Below are positions 24,092-32,394 of a stretch of DNA of 64,000 bases, one piece after another. The notes below the pieces were generated by a model, which worked only from the letters and a program-made list of their open reading frames with translations, had not been told where the DNA came from and made no database searches. Where the stretch lies: contig JAQWGI010000037.1 in assembly GCA_029238315.1 (NCBI GenBank), positions 1-64,000 of the forward strand. The letters run 5' to 3'. Position 1 is the first letter of the stretch. Every line of letters starts with the position of its first letter. Both the position numbers and the translations under genes were made by a program. Origin of the DNA: Polaribacter sp. Its GTDB lineage: Bacteria > Bacteroidota > Bacteroidia > Flavobacteriales > Flavobacteriaceae.

Positions 24092-25425
24092 TTGCTTTCT
24101 ATTGCTTTAACTTCTTCTCTATACAAACCTACTTTTCCTTTTAAAAGAATAGCTATTACAGTAACATCTTTGTCTTGAACTTCTTCAGGAACATCAATAT
24201 ATAGCATACCTGGAACATTACTCCAATATTGTTTTCCAACAACTTTGTGAGATAATTTTGTTCCGTTGCCAACAACCCAAATTCGGTTTACTTTATTCTT
24301 TAAACCTTTAATTAACAATGGGCCATTTGGTTTATTGTCTACATATAAATACAAGGTTGTTTTATCTTTTGATAATGCTGTGTAACCGTTAAAATGCTCT
24401 TTTGGAACTCCAGCTCTTGTTCCGTAAATAGCTTCTTTGTGTTTGTTAGTCCAACGACCAATTCCTTTTAAAATTTTTGTTTGTTCTTCAGGAATTGTTC
24501 CATCTGGTTTTGGCGCGATGTCTAATAATAAATTTCCGCCCATACTTATACAATCTACTAAAATTCTTATGAGTTGATTTACGGTTTTATAATTTGTATC
24601 GTTTGGTTGATATCCCCAAGAATTATTCATGGTCATACACAATTCCCAAAACTCACTAAGTGGTGTTGTAATCGGAACGCCTTGTTCTGGCGTTGCGTAA
24701 TCTCCATAACCTTGTAATCTTGAATTGATAAATGTATTTGGATTATTCTTTAATAATAATTGTCTAATTTCTTTTGCTTTCCACATATCTGCAGATTGTT
24801 CCCAATCGCCATCAAACCAATATAAATCTGGATTGAATTTTGATAATTCTTTTAATTGACCAAAATTAAATTTTGTAAACGATTTCCATTTTTTATCATC
24901 TTTTTTATACTTTGTTTTGGTTCTTGTAAAATTTGGATAATCTGGATGCGACCAATCTAGTAATGAAAAATACAAGCCAACTTTTAAGTTTTCTTTCCGA
25001 ATGGCTTTTACAAAAGGAGTAATTACATCTTTTTTAGCGGGTGTTTTTTTAACAACGCTTAAATCGTTTTGTTTTGTGTTCCATAAAGCAACTCCGTCGT
25101 GATGTTTTGTGGTTATCACCGTATATTTTGCACCACTTTCTTTAATTAGTTTTGCCCATTTTGTTGGATTGTAATTTTTTGCTGTAAATCCGTTCAACTG
25201 CTTCATATAATCAGCATATGAAATGTAATTGTTGTAGAAAGACCAAGATTCATCAATTCCGTTAACAGCGTAAATTCCCCAGTGAATAAAAACACCAAAC
25301 TTAGCATCTTTAAACCAAGCTAAACGTTCTTCTTTAGGAATTTCAGTTGATTGTCCGTGCGAATGAAATGTATTTATAAAAAGGAAACAAATTAAAAATA
25401 GTAGAATTTTCTTTTGAGAATTCAT
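24088..25425 (-). CDS. Alpha-L-fucosidase (GH29 family)
   Basis: The 445-residue secreted enzyme starts with a signal peptide (LFLICFLFINTFHSHG, then QST). It follows the GH29 plan: WFKDAKFGVFIHWGIYAV, TTKHHDGVALWNT (His108-His109), LKVGLYFSLLDW, LYWFDGDWEQ with the probable nucleophile Asp205, and GNLLLDIAPKPDG. It should remove alpha-L-fucose from algal or glycoprotein polysaccharides in the periplasm. A C-terminal beta-sandwich (about 350-445) is present. It is the last gene of a minus-strand run after rsmD (21-base gap). No SusC/SusD pair is near, so this is not a typical polysaccharide utilisation locus. Confidence 0.92.
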   Translation of the reverse strand: MNSQKKILLFLICFLFINTFHSHGQSTEIPKEERLAWFKDAKFGVFIHWGIYAVNGIDESWSFYNNYISYADYMKQLNGFTAKNYNPTKWAKLIKESGAKYTVITTKHHDGVALWNTKQNDLSVVKKTPAKKDVITPFVKAIRKENLKVGLYFSLLDWSHPDYPNFTRTKTKYKKDDKKWKSFTKFNFGQLKELSKFNPDLYWFDGDWEQSADMWKAKEIRQLLLKNNPNTFINSRLQGYGDYATPEQGVPITTPLSEFWELCMTMNNSWGYQPNDTNYKTVNQLIRILVDCISMGGNLLLDIAPKPDGTIPEEQTKILKGIGRWTNKHKEAIYGTRAGVPKEHFNGYTALSKDKTTLYLYVDNKPNGPLLIKGLKNKVNRIWVVGNGTKLSHKVVGKQYWSNVPGMLYIDVPEEVQDKDVTVIAILLKGKVGLYREEVKAIESN

Positions 25426-25446
25426 TGAAGTAATTGATTTAAAATA

Positions 25447-25989
25447 TTACTCAATATACTCAAAAAAACTAAACATATTTCCTCCGTATTTTTTAGGGTA
25501 GCTAAAGTTTGGATGTGTAGAAATATCTGTGTGTTTAGAATGTTCAATAATTAATAATCCATCTTTATTTAAAATTTCTCTTTCAAAAACGATTTCTGCA
25601 ATTTTCAAAAATTGTTCTGTTTCAAAATCATAAGGTGGATCCGCAAAAATAAGATCGGCTTTTAAAGGTGTTTTTTCTAAAAACTTATAGACATCGCTTT
25701 TATAAGAATTGATGTTTAAATCTAACTCTTTAGAGATTTCATTGATGTATCTTACACAGGCAAAGTGTTTGTCTATACTGTAAATTGTTTTTGTTCCTCT
25801 AGAAGCAAATTCAAAACTGATATTTCCAGTTCCAGCAAATAGATCAATTACATCAACATTTTCGAAATAATAATTATTGTTAATAATGTTGAACAAAGAT
25901 TCTTTTGCCATATCTGTAGTTGGTCTTACAGGTAAGTTTTTAGGAGCTGATAACCTTTTGCCTTTGTGTTTTCCAGAGATAATTCTCAT
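25447..25989 (-). CDS. rsmD: 16S rRNA (guanine966-N2)-methyltransferase RsmD
   Basis: The 180-residue SAM-dependent enzyme methylates G966 of 16S rRNA. It begins MRIISGKHKGKRL, the family signature, followed by RPTTDMAKESLFNII. The SAM loop is DLFAGTGNISFEFASRG (49-65) and the catalytic DPPY lies at 117-120. LIIEHSKH ends the core. Length is normal. The start abuts the stop of the upstream gene (25990) with no gap, so the two are translationally coupled. Confidence 0.95.
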   Translation of the reverse strand: MRIISGKHKGKRLSAPKNLPVRPTTDMAKESLFNIINNNYYFENVDVIDLFAGTGNISFEFASRGTKTIYSIDKHFACVRYINEISKELDLNINSYKSDVYKFLEKTPLKADLIFADPPYDFETEQFLKIAEIVFEREILNKDGLLIIEHSKHTDISTHPNFSYPKKYGGNMFSFFEYIE

Positions 25990-26829
25990 TTATGGTAAAA
26001 TTGTATAATTAGAATGATTAGAGAGCTCTTTATCTTTCTTAAAAAGCGGAATATCAACAGTAATAAAATCGATGTTTCTTATGTATTGATATGTAATTTT
26101 ATAGATTTCAGATTCTTTTTCTATAGCACCTGTAAATGCCAATTGAATTTCTTCTGGGTTTAGTTTTAATTGTTCTGCAGTAAATAAAATGTAGTAGATA
26201 AAATCTTCTTTGGTGTTAAAAGAGAATGAATTGTAAAACAATAATTTAGAATTCTCAATAACAACCACATCAAAATTAGTTTCCATCACATTTATAAAAA
26301 GAAGCTTTTCAATATTATTCTTTGAATATAGTAATAGTTTGTCAATCAGTACGGTAGAGTGGTGTTTGTATTCAAACTCGCCAAAATATTGAAAGAAAAA
26401 GTTATTGATGTTGATATATGGAACGTAAACATTTTTAGTTTCTTGCTGCGTTAATGTATCAAAGGCAATAAAATCTGTTGCAAGTGTCTTTATATTAAAA
26501 TCTAGATAAAGGTTTAGCGCATCTTCTTTAAATAAAGCAGTAGGCACAAGTGAGGCTAAATTATTTTGATGAATGACATTTACTTTATTAAAAGATTGAT
26601 TTAAAATTTTGTTTTCATGAAAGAGTTCTTCAATTTTAGAAAGCAGTAACTCTGGTGTAGCTATTGAGTTATCAAATGTATACGTTGTAAGATGCAGTAA
26701 TTCTTTATTGATAGAATTATAGACACAAAAAGAAAATCCATCCAAACTAAATTGGATGGATAATTCTTTTTGATCGTTGTCTTTGATGATATTATTTATC
26801 GTCTTTTTTTGCACTATCGTTTTTATCAT
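25990..26829 (-). CDS. DUF3822 family protein
   Basis: The start is placed at ATG 26829, as the 12 codons before it are not conserved-looking and would deepen the overlap with the upstream gene. The 279-residue product has the DUF3822 pattern. ELSIQFSLDGFSFCVYN is the opening strand pair, NVIHQNNLASLVPTALF the middle, YINNFFFQYFGEFEYKHH follows, and NIDFITVDIPLF ends it. The fold is thought to relate to the actin-like ATPase superfamily; its role is unknown. It is found mainly in Bacteroidota, commonly next to rsmD, as here. Confidence 0.85.
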   Translation of the reverse strand: MIKTIVQKKTINNIIKDNDQKELSIQFSLDGFSFCVYNSINKELLHLTTYTFDNSIATPELLLSKIEELFHENKILNQSFNKVNVIHQNNLASLVPTALFKEDALNLYLDFNIKTLATDFIAFDTLTQQETKNVYVPYININNFFFQYFGEFEYKHHSTVLIDKLLLYSKNNIEKLLFINVMETNFDVVVIENSKLLFYNSFSFNTKEDFIYYILFTAEQLKLNPEEIQLAFTGAIEKESEIYKITYQYIRNIDFITVDIPLFKKDKELSNHSNYTILP

Positions 26830-27532
26830 AAGATGGTGGCCAGTTACCACCAGTTGTAACTTCATTTAAAGAGCCTACAGAAATTAAATTCCCTTTAATT
26901 TCATCAGAAGTATTTGCTTCTAACTCTTGTTTCACTAAAGAAGCATCCATACCTTCTAAAACATCTAATTTATTTGCTTTTGCAAAAAATACATCTACAA
27001 AAACTCCAGGAAATTTCTCTACAGTAGCAACCTCCATAGAAAATTCTTTGTTGGTTCCAGGAACTTTCGCCATATTTTGGTAATCTCTTCCAGTAAATTT
27101 AGATACTACTGGTTCATAACCAATTGTATCAGTAACTCTTTTTTCAACATCAACCATAATTGGTTGCCATTTAGTTCCTTTATTTACTTTTTCTACAACA
27201 GTAGTTGTGTTTGTTAATGCCAATTGCGCGGTGTCAATAAACTGCACTAAACTATTAATATTTTTAGAGTATTTACCAGTTACCTGTTTATGAGCAATTT
27301 GACCATCTCTGATAATTTTAAGCTGATTGATTACTTTTTCATAAACAACTGTTTTGTTTTTATGAAACTGAATTGGTTTCATAACACCATCATATATTTT
27401 CCAAGTTAAGAAAACGGCTAATACAAGCAATAAAATAGATACTAAAGGTCTTAACTTTAAAGGTAAATATTTTACAATTAAAAATGCAACAGCTGCAGTG
27501 ATAATAATAGCGGCAATAATAGTAATTAACAT
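26792..27532 (-). CDS. Membrane protein of unknown function conserved in Bacteroidota
   Basis: The 246-residue product has two hydrophobic helices (about 3-20 and 28-46) followed by a soluble domain. NKTVVYEKVINQLKIIRDGQIAHKQVTGKY is a helical linker resembling the one after pseudopilin-like N-termini. The end SAKKDDK is highly charged. Its 3' end overlaps the DUF3822 start by 38 bases. I do not recognise a named family. It is the first gene of the minus-strand run (27532 down to 24088) with a promoter-like box at 27559-27566. Confidence 0.7.
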   Translation of the reverse strand: MLITIIAAIIITAAVAFLIVKYLPLKLRPLVSILLLVLAVFLTWKIYDGVMKPIQFHKNKTVVYEKVINQLKIIRDGQIAHKQVTGKYSKNINSLVQFIDTAQLALTNTTTVVEKVNKGTKWQPIMVDVEKRVTDTIGYEPVVSKFTGRDYQNMAKVPGTNKEFSMEVATVEKFPGVFVDVFFAKANKLDVLEGMDASLVKQELEANTSDEIKGNLISVGSLNEVTTGGNWPPSYDKNDSAKKDDK

Positions 27533-27558
27533 TCGTATAGTTTTTAAATGAGTATTCG

Positions 27559-27566
27559 CAAATCTA
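27559..27566 (-). promoter_or_regulatory. Candidate -7 box (TAGATTTG) for the membrane protein operon
   Basis: It is a perfect TAnnTTTG match on the minus strand, 26 bases before the start codon, back to back with a plus-strand box at 27612-27619. Confidence 0.45.
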
Positions 27567-27611
27567 CAATTTTTTTTTAATGATAAAAATTTTTATGCAT
27601 AAATCAATCCG

Positions 27612-27619
27612 TATATTTG
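27612..27619 (+). promoter_or_regulatory. Candidate -7 box (TATATTTG) for the RecD-like helicase
   Basis: It is a perfect TAnnTTTG match, 14 bases before the ATG at 27634, in the divergent 101-base gap. Confidence 0.5.
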
Positions 27620-27633
27620 AATTTTGATTTTTT

Positions 27634-29058
27634 ATGCTTGAAACATCTGTAGATTTTTACAAAGAACTTCTTCAAAAGTTCCCTTTCGATCCCACAATTA
27701 AACAACAAAAATTGTTGAATGAGTTGTCAGATTTTATATTTGATAACAACAATCGTGCCCTCTTTTTATTAAAAGGATACGCTGGTACTGGAAAAACCAC
27801 GACAATAAGCACAGTTGTTAATTCTTTATGGAAAGCTGGTAAAAAGGCAGTTTTACTAGCGCCAACAGGTAGGGCTGCAAAAGTAATTTCTGTATATTCT
27901 AAAAAGCAAGCTTTTACTATTCATAAGAAAATATATTTCCCCAAAAAGCAACAAAATGGTTCTGTTGATTTTGTAATGCAGGCCAATAAGCACGTAAATA
28001 CCATATTTATAATTGATGAAGCATCAATGATTCCCGATAAACCGAGTAATGCAAAATTATTTGACACAGGTTCTTTGCTTGATGATTTAATTAACTATGT
28101 GTATTCTGGTAAAAATTGTAAAATTATATTTATTGGTGATACAGCACAATTACCACCCGTAAAATTAAATGTAAGTCCGGCTTTAGAAGCTAGCACTTTA
28201 GAGCTAGATTTTCACAAAGATGTTACCGAATTAGAATTGGATGAAGTAATGCGTCAGCATGAAAACTCTGGTATTTTAGCCAATGCAACAACTTTAAGAA
28301 CCTTAATTGATGCTGATGTTGTAGATTTTCAATTCGATTTAAACTATCCAGACATAATCCGTTTAGAAGACGGATATGACATAGAAGATGCAATTAACGC
28401 TGCTTACGATAATATTGGAGTAGAAGATACTGCTTTTATTGTGAGGTCTAATAAGAGAGCAAATCAATACAACCAGCAAATTAGAACCAAAATAAGGAGT
28501 CAAGAGAACGAGATTTCTACGGGTGATTATATTATGGTTGTAAAAAATAATTATTTTTGGTTAAAAGATTCTTCTGAAGCTGGATTTATAGCCAACGGCG
28601 ATATTTGCGAAATTACTCGAATTAGTGCAGTTAAAGACTTGTATGGTTTTCGATTTGCAGAAGTGGAAGTTAGAATGATAGATTATCCAAATCAAAAACC
28701 TTTTGAAACGGTATTGTTGTTAGATACGCTCTCTAGTGAATCTCCTTCATTAACATATGAAGAATCAAACAAATTATACCAAGCAGTACGGGAAGATTTT
28801 GCACATGAAAAATCTAAGTATAAGCAGTTGTTAGCTGTAAAAAGCAACAAGTATTTCAATGCCTTACAGGTAAAGTTTTCGTACGCAATGACTTGTCATA
28901 AGTCTCAAGGAGGGCAATGGAAAACTGTTTTTGTAGAACAACCTTATTTGCCAGAAGGAAATAGCGTAGCCTATCTACGCTGGTTGTATACGGCAATAAC
29001 AAGAGCGCAAGAAAAATTATATTTAATTGGTTTTAAAAACGACTGCTTTACCAATTAA
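27634..29058 (+). CDS. RecD-like superfamily 1 DNA helicase/ATPase
   Basis: The 474-residue product has Walker A LLKGYAGTGKTTT (46-57), VLLAPTGRAAKVIS, Walker B FIIDEASM, and IFIGDTAQLPPV. The C-terminal part carries SYAMTCHKSQGGQWKTVFVEQ and RWLYTAITRAQEKLYLIG, the motifs V-VI of UvrD_C_2/RecD-type helicases. It is shorter than RecD2 and lacks the long N-terminal region. It probably handles DNA ends or recombination intermediates. It is a single-gene unit convergent with the lpxR-like gene; their stops overlap by 4 bases. Confidence 0.9.
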   Translation: MLETSVDFYKELLQKFPFDPTIKQQKLLNELSDFIFDNNNRALFLLKGYAGTGKTTTISTVVNSLWKAGKKAVLLAPTGRAAKVISVYSKKQAFTIHKKIYFPKKQQNGSVDFVMQANKHVNTIFIIDEASMIPDKPSNAKLFDTGSLLDDLINYVYSGKNCKIIFIGDTAQLPPVKLNVSPALEASTLELDFHKDVTELELDEVMRQHENSGILANATTLRTLIDADVVDFQFDLNYPDIIRLEDGYDIEDAINAAYDNIGVEDTAFIVRSNKRANQYNQQIRTKIRSQENEISTGDYIMVVKNNYFWLKDSSEAGFIANGDICEITRISAVKDLYGFRFAEVEVRMIDYPNQKPFETVLLLDTLSSESPSLTYEESNKLYQAVREDFAHEKSKYKQLLAVKSNKYFNALQVKFSYAMTCHKSQGGQWKTVFVEQPYLPEGNSVAYLRWLYTAITRAQEKLYLIGFKNDCFTN

Positions 29059-29996
29059 TTAAAGTAGTAGCCAACGTAGATGCTTCCATAATTGTTGCTC
29101 TTAGTTATGTTTAAGCTTTTTGCTTTTTGTGTGTGATATGTATAGGTATAACCATATGAAAAGTGTTTTTTATAAAAACGATAGCCGATTTCTAATAAAA
29201 AATAAAAAGGCATTACATTAAATACTACAGGATTTGAATTGTTTAAAAAACTGCCTTCAATAGTGGCGTCATAAAGAGCATAGCTTAACATTGGTTTTAT
29301 AAAAAGAAAAGATTCATCATAACTCTTAGCGGTATGGTTTAAATTTGAATTGAATGCAACAGAGTTCGTAAAAGGTTGAAGTTTTTTTAAACCAACTCTA
29401 GAATACAGACCAGAAGATAGACTCGTAAATATTGTTCCAGCTTTCAAATTGTTATAACTACTGAAATCAAAATAATGATTGCTAATTTCAGAGAAATTAT
29501 GAAGGTATTTTATATTTAAATTTAAAGCAAAAGCATTGTTTATTTGATGCCGCCAACCCATTGGTTTTGGATAATTATACAAGCCGTGTAAAAAATTTTG
29601 CAATTCGTAGCCTTTCGCACTTGGTCCTATAACTCCAATTTGTAGTTCTGTTGCTAAAATAGTGTTTGTGTGATAATACCAGTTAAGACCGTAAGATCCA
29701 TACAAATACCCTGCAAAAGGTCTGTCTTGCAGTGAAGCATTTGTTAAATTTGGATTTACAGATGTGTACATTAATTGCCCGATTTGAAACTGCTTTATTT
29801 TTTTAGGATTGTATTTGGAACCATCATTTTTAACAGTTCTGTAGGTTAAAAACAAGCCATTTGTGTAGTAGCGGTCTCTAACAATAGATGTGTATAAATC
29901 ATTGTCTGAGACAAGACTAAATTCTTTAGAAAAATTATGCTGTGCAACAGAGGTAAAAGAAAGTTGCATTATAAAAATAATAAATAATGTACGCAT
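29055..29996 (-). CDS. Lipid A deacylase LpxR-family outer-membrane protein
   Basis: The 313-residue product has a signal peptide (MRTLFIIFIMQLSFTSVAQ) and a beta-barrel body. DNDLYTSIVRDRYYTNG (31-47) is the family signature (Asn/Asp/Arg/Tyr active-site region), and RPFAGYLYGSYGLNWYY is the second. QLQIGVIGPSAKGYELQ continues the pattern and the chain ends in a barrel strand (SIYVGYYFN). LpxR cuts the 3' acyloxyacyl group of lipid A on the outer membrane. Activity here is inferred from the family. A -7 box abuts the ATG and lies inside a dyad shared with the divergent ppk2 promoter. Confidence 0.85.
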   Translation of the reverse strand: MRTLFIIFIMQLSFTSVAQHNFSKEFSLVSDNDLYTSIVRDRYYTNGLFLTYRTVKNDGSKYNPKKIKQFQIGQLMYTSVNPNLTNASLQDRPFAGYLYGSYGLNWYYHTNTILATELQIGVIGPSAKGYELQNFLHGLYNYPKPMGWRHQINNAFALNLNIKYLHNFSEISNHYFDFSSYNNLKAGTIFTSLSSGLYSRVGLKKLQPFTNSVAFNSNLNHTAKSYDESFLFIKPMLSYALYDATIEGSFLNNSNPVVFNVMPFYFLLEIGYRFYKKHFSYGYTYTYHTQKAKSLNITKSNNYGSIYVGYYFN

Positions 29997-29997
29997 G

Positions 29998-30020
29998 TCA
30001 ACAAATATAAAATTTGTTGA
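29998..30020. promoter_or_regulatory. Perfect 9-bp inverted repeat between divergent lpxR and ppk2
   Basis: TCAACAAAT and ATTTGTTGA are perfect reverse complements separated by 5 bases. The dyad begins 1 base upstream of the lpxR start codon and overlaps the lpxR -7 box (30002-30009) and the TTG region of the ppk2 promoter. It may be an operator for a shared dimeric regulator. Basis: sequence symmetry and position only. Confidence 0.45.
30002..30009 (-). promoter_or_regulatory. Candidate -7 box (TATATTTG) abutting the lpxR start
   Basis: It is a perfect TAnnTTTG match on the minus strand, 5 bases from the start codon. A transcript from it would be leaderless or nearly so. Confidence 0.4.
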
Positions 30021-30043
30021 AGATTATATGTTATTTTGTATTA

Positions 30044-30051
30044 TATTTTTG
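30044..30051 (+). promoter_or_regulatory. Candidate -7 box (TATTTTTG) for the ppk2 genes
   Basis: It is a perfect TAnnTTTG match, 34 bases before the ppk2 start. TTG occurs 24 bases upstream (30017-30019), which is longer than the 19-20 seen elsewhere in the window. Confidence 0.5.
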
Positions 30052-30085
30052 TAATTTTAAGTTAGAATAAAACTGAAATGACTTT

Positions 30086-30946
30086 ATGAGTAAAAACGAT
30101 TTATTTACCCTCAAAGAGCTTAAAGAAATAAGTTCAAGAGAAGAATTGCTAAAGAAAATTAAACATAAAAAAACGCCTTATCAAAAAATTGAAAAAACAT
30201 TCTTATACGAAGAAGAGTTACGAAATTTACAAATAGAACTAGTAAAATTACAGCAACATATTTCTAATGAAAATAAAAGATTGGTTATCTTATTTGAGGG
30301 TAGAGATGCAGCCGGAAAAGGAGGTAATATTAGACGATTTACAGAGCATTTAAGTCCACGTTCAACAAATTTAGTAGCGTTAACAAAGCCTACTGAAATA
30401 GAAAAAGGACAATGGTATTTTAGAAGGTATATTAAAGAGCTTTCTAATCCGGGAGAAATGGTTTTTTTTGACAGAAGTTGGTATAATAGAGCTGTTGTAG
30501 AACCCGTTATGGGTTTTTGTAATGAAGATCAATATGAAAGATTTATGTTGCAAGTTCCAGATTTTGAGCATATGTTGTATGAAGATGGAATTGTAATCAT
30601 TAAATTTTGGTTTTCAATTTCTAAAGATGTTCAAAAAGCACGTTTTGATGCTCGTTTACAAGATCCTTTAAAAAGATGGAAATTTAGTCCAGTTGATGAA
30701 AAAGGGCAGGAATTATGGGATGCTTACACTTATTATAAAGAGCAAATGTTTAGTAGAACGCACACTACTTATTGCCCTTGGACAATTGTAAAAGCAAACG
30801 ATAAGAAAGTAGCAAGATTAGAGTCTATTCGATATGTACTTTCTCAATTTGATTATCCAGGGAAAGAGGAAGCATCAACAACTTTGTTTCCTGATCCAAA
30901 TATTATTATGCGTTATTATAGGTCTTCTAAACAATTAGATTTTTAA
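30086..30946 (+). CDS. ppk2: Polyphosphate kinase 2 (PPK2), first copy
   Basis: The 286-residue PPK2 transfers phosphate between polyphosphate and nucleotides. The core has Walker A EGRDAAGKGGNI (about 71-82), the lid/Walker B region MVFFDRSWYNRAVVEPVMGFC, and KFWFSISKDVQKARFDARLQDPLKRWKFS with the usual D-P-L-K-x-W-K pattern. CPWTIVKANDKKVARLESIRYVLSQF ends the core. Length is typical of single-domain PPK2. A second PPK2 follows 4 bases later. Which nucleotide (ADP, GDP or AMP) is used cannot be told from sequence. Confidence 0.94.
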   Translation: MSKNDLFTLKELKEISSREELLKKIKHKKTPYQKIEKTFLYEEELRNLQIELVKLQQHISNENKRLVILFEGRDAAGKGGNIRRFTEHLSPRSTNLVALTKPTEIEKGQWYFRRYIKELSNPGEMVFFDRSWYNRAVVEPVMGFCNEDQYERFMLQVPDFEHMLYEDGIVIIKFWFSISKDVQKARFDARLQDPLKRWKFSPVDEKGQELWDAYTYYKEQMFSRTHTTYCPWTIVKANDKKVARLESIRYVLSQFDYPGKEEASTTLFPDPNIIMRYYRSSKQLDF

Positions 30947-30950
30947 AAAT

Positions 30951-31745
30951 ATGGAAATTAAAAAGTTTGAAATAACAGCAGAAGATGTAACCAAGTTAAA
31001 CACAAAAAAAGGGTTGCTTGCTATGCTTTCTAAAGATCCATTAAATTTAGAAAGAGCTGTTAGATATGTAGATTATGAGCGTAAATTAAGAAAGCTTCAA
31101 GTAGAATTAGTCAAATTGCAATCTTGGGTTATTAATAATAATGAACGAGTAATTGTAATTTTTGAAGGAAGAGATGCTGCCGGAAAAGGAGGTGCAATTC
31201 GAAGAATTACTGAAAAAATTAATCCAAGGCACTTAAAAAAAATTGCGCTACCTAAGCCTACAGAAGAAGAAAAAACACAGTGGTATTTTCAGCGTTATGT
31301 AAATCAGTTTCCAAAAGCTGGAGAGATTGTTTTTTTTGACAGAAGTTGGTATAATAGAGCTGTAGTAGAGCCTGTAAATGGTTTTTGCTCTCAAAAGGAA
31401 TATGATATTTTTATGAATCAAGTTAATGGATTTGAAGAGATGATTTTAGAATCGGGTATTCATCTTGTTAAAATGTATATGTCTATTTCTAAAAAAGAAC
31501 AAGCAAAGCGTTTTAGTGATATTAAAAACGATCCTTTAAAGCAATGGAAAATGACTATTGTTGATGAAAAGGCACAAGATTTATGGGACGATTATACAAC
31601 CTATAAAAAAGCCATGTTTGAAAAAACAAACACAGAGAAATCTCCGTGGAAAATTATTAGAGCCAATAAAAAAACAGAGGCAAGAATAAATACAATTAAT
31701 TACATCTTGAAAAGAATTCCGTATAATAAAAATGTTAAAGTATAA
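30951..31745 (+). CDS. ppk2: Polyphosphate kinase 2 (PPK2), second copy
   Basis: The 264-residue paralog has Walker A EGRDAAGKGGAI (72-83), EIVFFDRSWYNRAVVEPVNGFC, and KMYMSISKKEQAKRFSDIKNDPLKQWKM. SPWKIIRANKKTEARINTINYIL ends the core. It is clearly related to its upstream partner in every motif but differs in the N-terminal 35 residues and lacks the C-terminal extension. The 4-base gap shows co-transcription. Two kinases with different nucleotide preference (for example one for NDP and one for NMP) are one explanation. Confidence 0.94.
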   Translation: MEIKKFEITAEDVTKLNTKKGLLAMLSKDPLNLERAVRYVDYERKLRKLQVELVKLQSWVINNNERVIVIFEGRDAAGKGGAIRRITEKINPRHLKKIALPKPTEEEKTQWYFQRYVNQFPKAGEIVFFDRSWYNRAVVEPVNGFCSQKEYDIFMNQVNGFEEMILESGIHLVKMYMSISKKEQAKRFSDIKNDPLKQWKMTIVDEKAQDLWDDYTTYKKAMFEKTNTEKSPWKIIRANKKTEARINTINYILKRIPYNKNVKV

Positions 31746-31759
31746 GTACTTAAGAATTC

Positions 31760-31792
31760 TTGTTAACAATTAAAACAATCTCTCTATTTTTG
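31760..31792 (+). promoter_or_regulatory. Promoter-like TTG-N22-TATTTTTG upstream of the Smr gene
   Basis: TTG at 31760-31762 and TATTTTTG at 31785-31792 precede the ATG at 31829, giving a leader of about 30 bases. Confidence 0.55.
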
Positions 31793-31828
31793 TAGTAAAA
31801 TAAGTAGGTTGTTTTTTTAATTTTAAGA

Positions 31829-32377
31829 ATGAAATTTATAATAGGTGATTTTGTTGTAGTGCTAGATGCTGCTGTAAAAGGTAGGGTTTCTAAAATTAAA
31901 GCCAATACTGTTTTTATTATTGATGATACAGGTATGGAGTTTTCTTATTTAGATACAGAGCTGGTAAAGGTTGATGACAATCAACATCAACTAACCAAAT
32001 ACAATGAGTTAAACAATCATCTATTACAGCATAAAATCTCTGAAGTCAAAGCACCAAAAAAAACAGTTTTTAAAAAAGCAAAAAACGAAATCGTTTTTGA
32101 AGTAGATTTACACATCAACCAATTAGTAAAAACCACCAGAGGATTAGATAATTATGATATGTTAAATTTACAAATTGATACAGCAAAGAGAAAGTTAGAA
32201 TACGCAATACAGCAGCGAATTTCTAAAATTGTTTTTATTCATGGTGTTGGTGCTGGGGTTTTAAAATCAGAATTAAAATTTTTGTTAAATAAATACCCTG
32301 TAAACTATTATGATGCTTCTTATCAGCAGTATGGTTTAGGTGCCACCGAAGTGTATATTTTTCAGAACCCTAATTAA
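31829..32377 (+). CDS. Smr-domain protein
   Basis: The 182-residue product has a small N-terminal domain (IGDFVVVLDAAVKGRVSKIKANTVFIID, an SH3-like strand set of the kind that precedes Smr in Bacteroidota) and a C-terminal Smr domain (about 95-180). VFEVDLHINQLVK gives the first strand and helix, and KIVFIHGVGAGVLKSELKFLLN the HGxGxGxL loop. AGVLKSELKFLL is the classic signature. Smr domains of MutS2 nick or bind DNA/RNA, possibly on stalled ribosomes; the exact role is unknown. It ends 17 bases before the next gene. Confidence 0.88.
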   Translation: MKFIIGDFVVVLDAAVKGRVSKIKANTVFIIDDTGMEFSYLDTELVKVDDNQHQLTKYNELNNHLLQHKISEVKAPKKTVFKKAKNEIVFEVDLHINQLVKTTRGLDNYDMLNLQIDTAKRKLEYAIQQRISKIVFIHGVGAGVLKSELKFLLNKYPVNYYDASYQQYGLGATEVYIFQNPN

Positions 32378-32394
32378 ATTCTTATTTTTACAAC

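Noticed and set aside
24088..25425. A polysaccharide utilisation locus around the fucosidase
   Set aside because: No SusC/SusD, sulfatase or regulator is near; the neighbours are rsmD and DUF3822.
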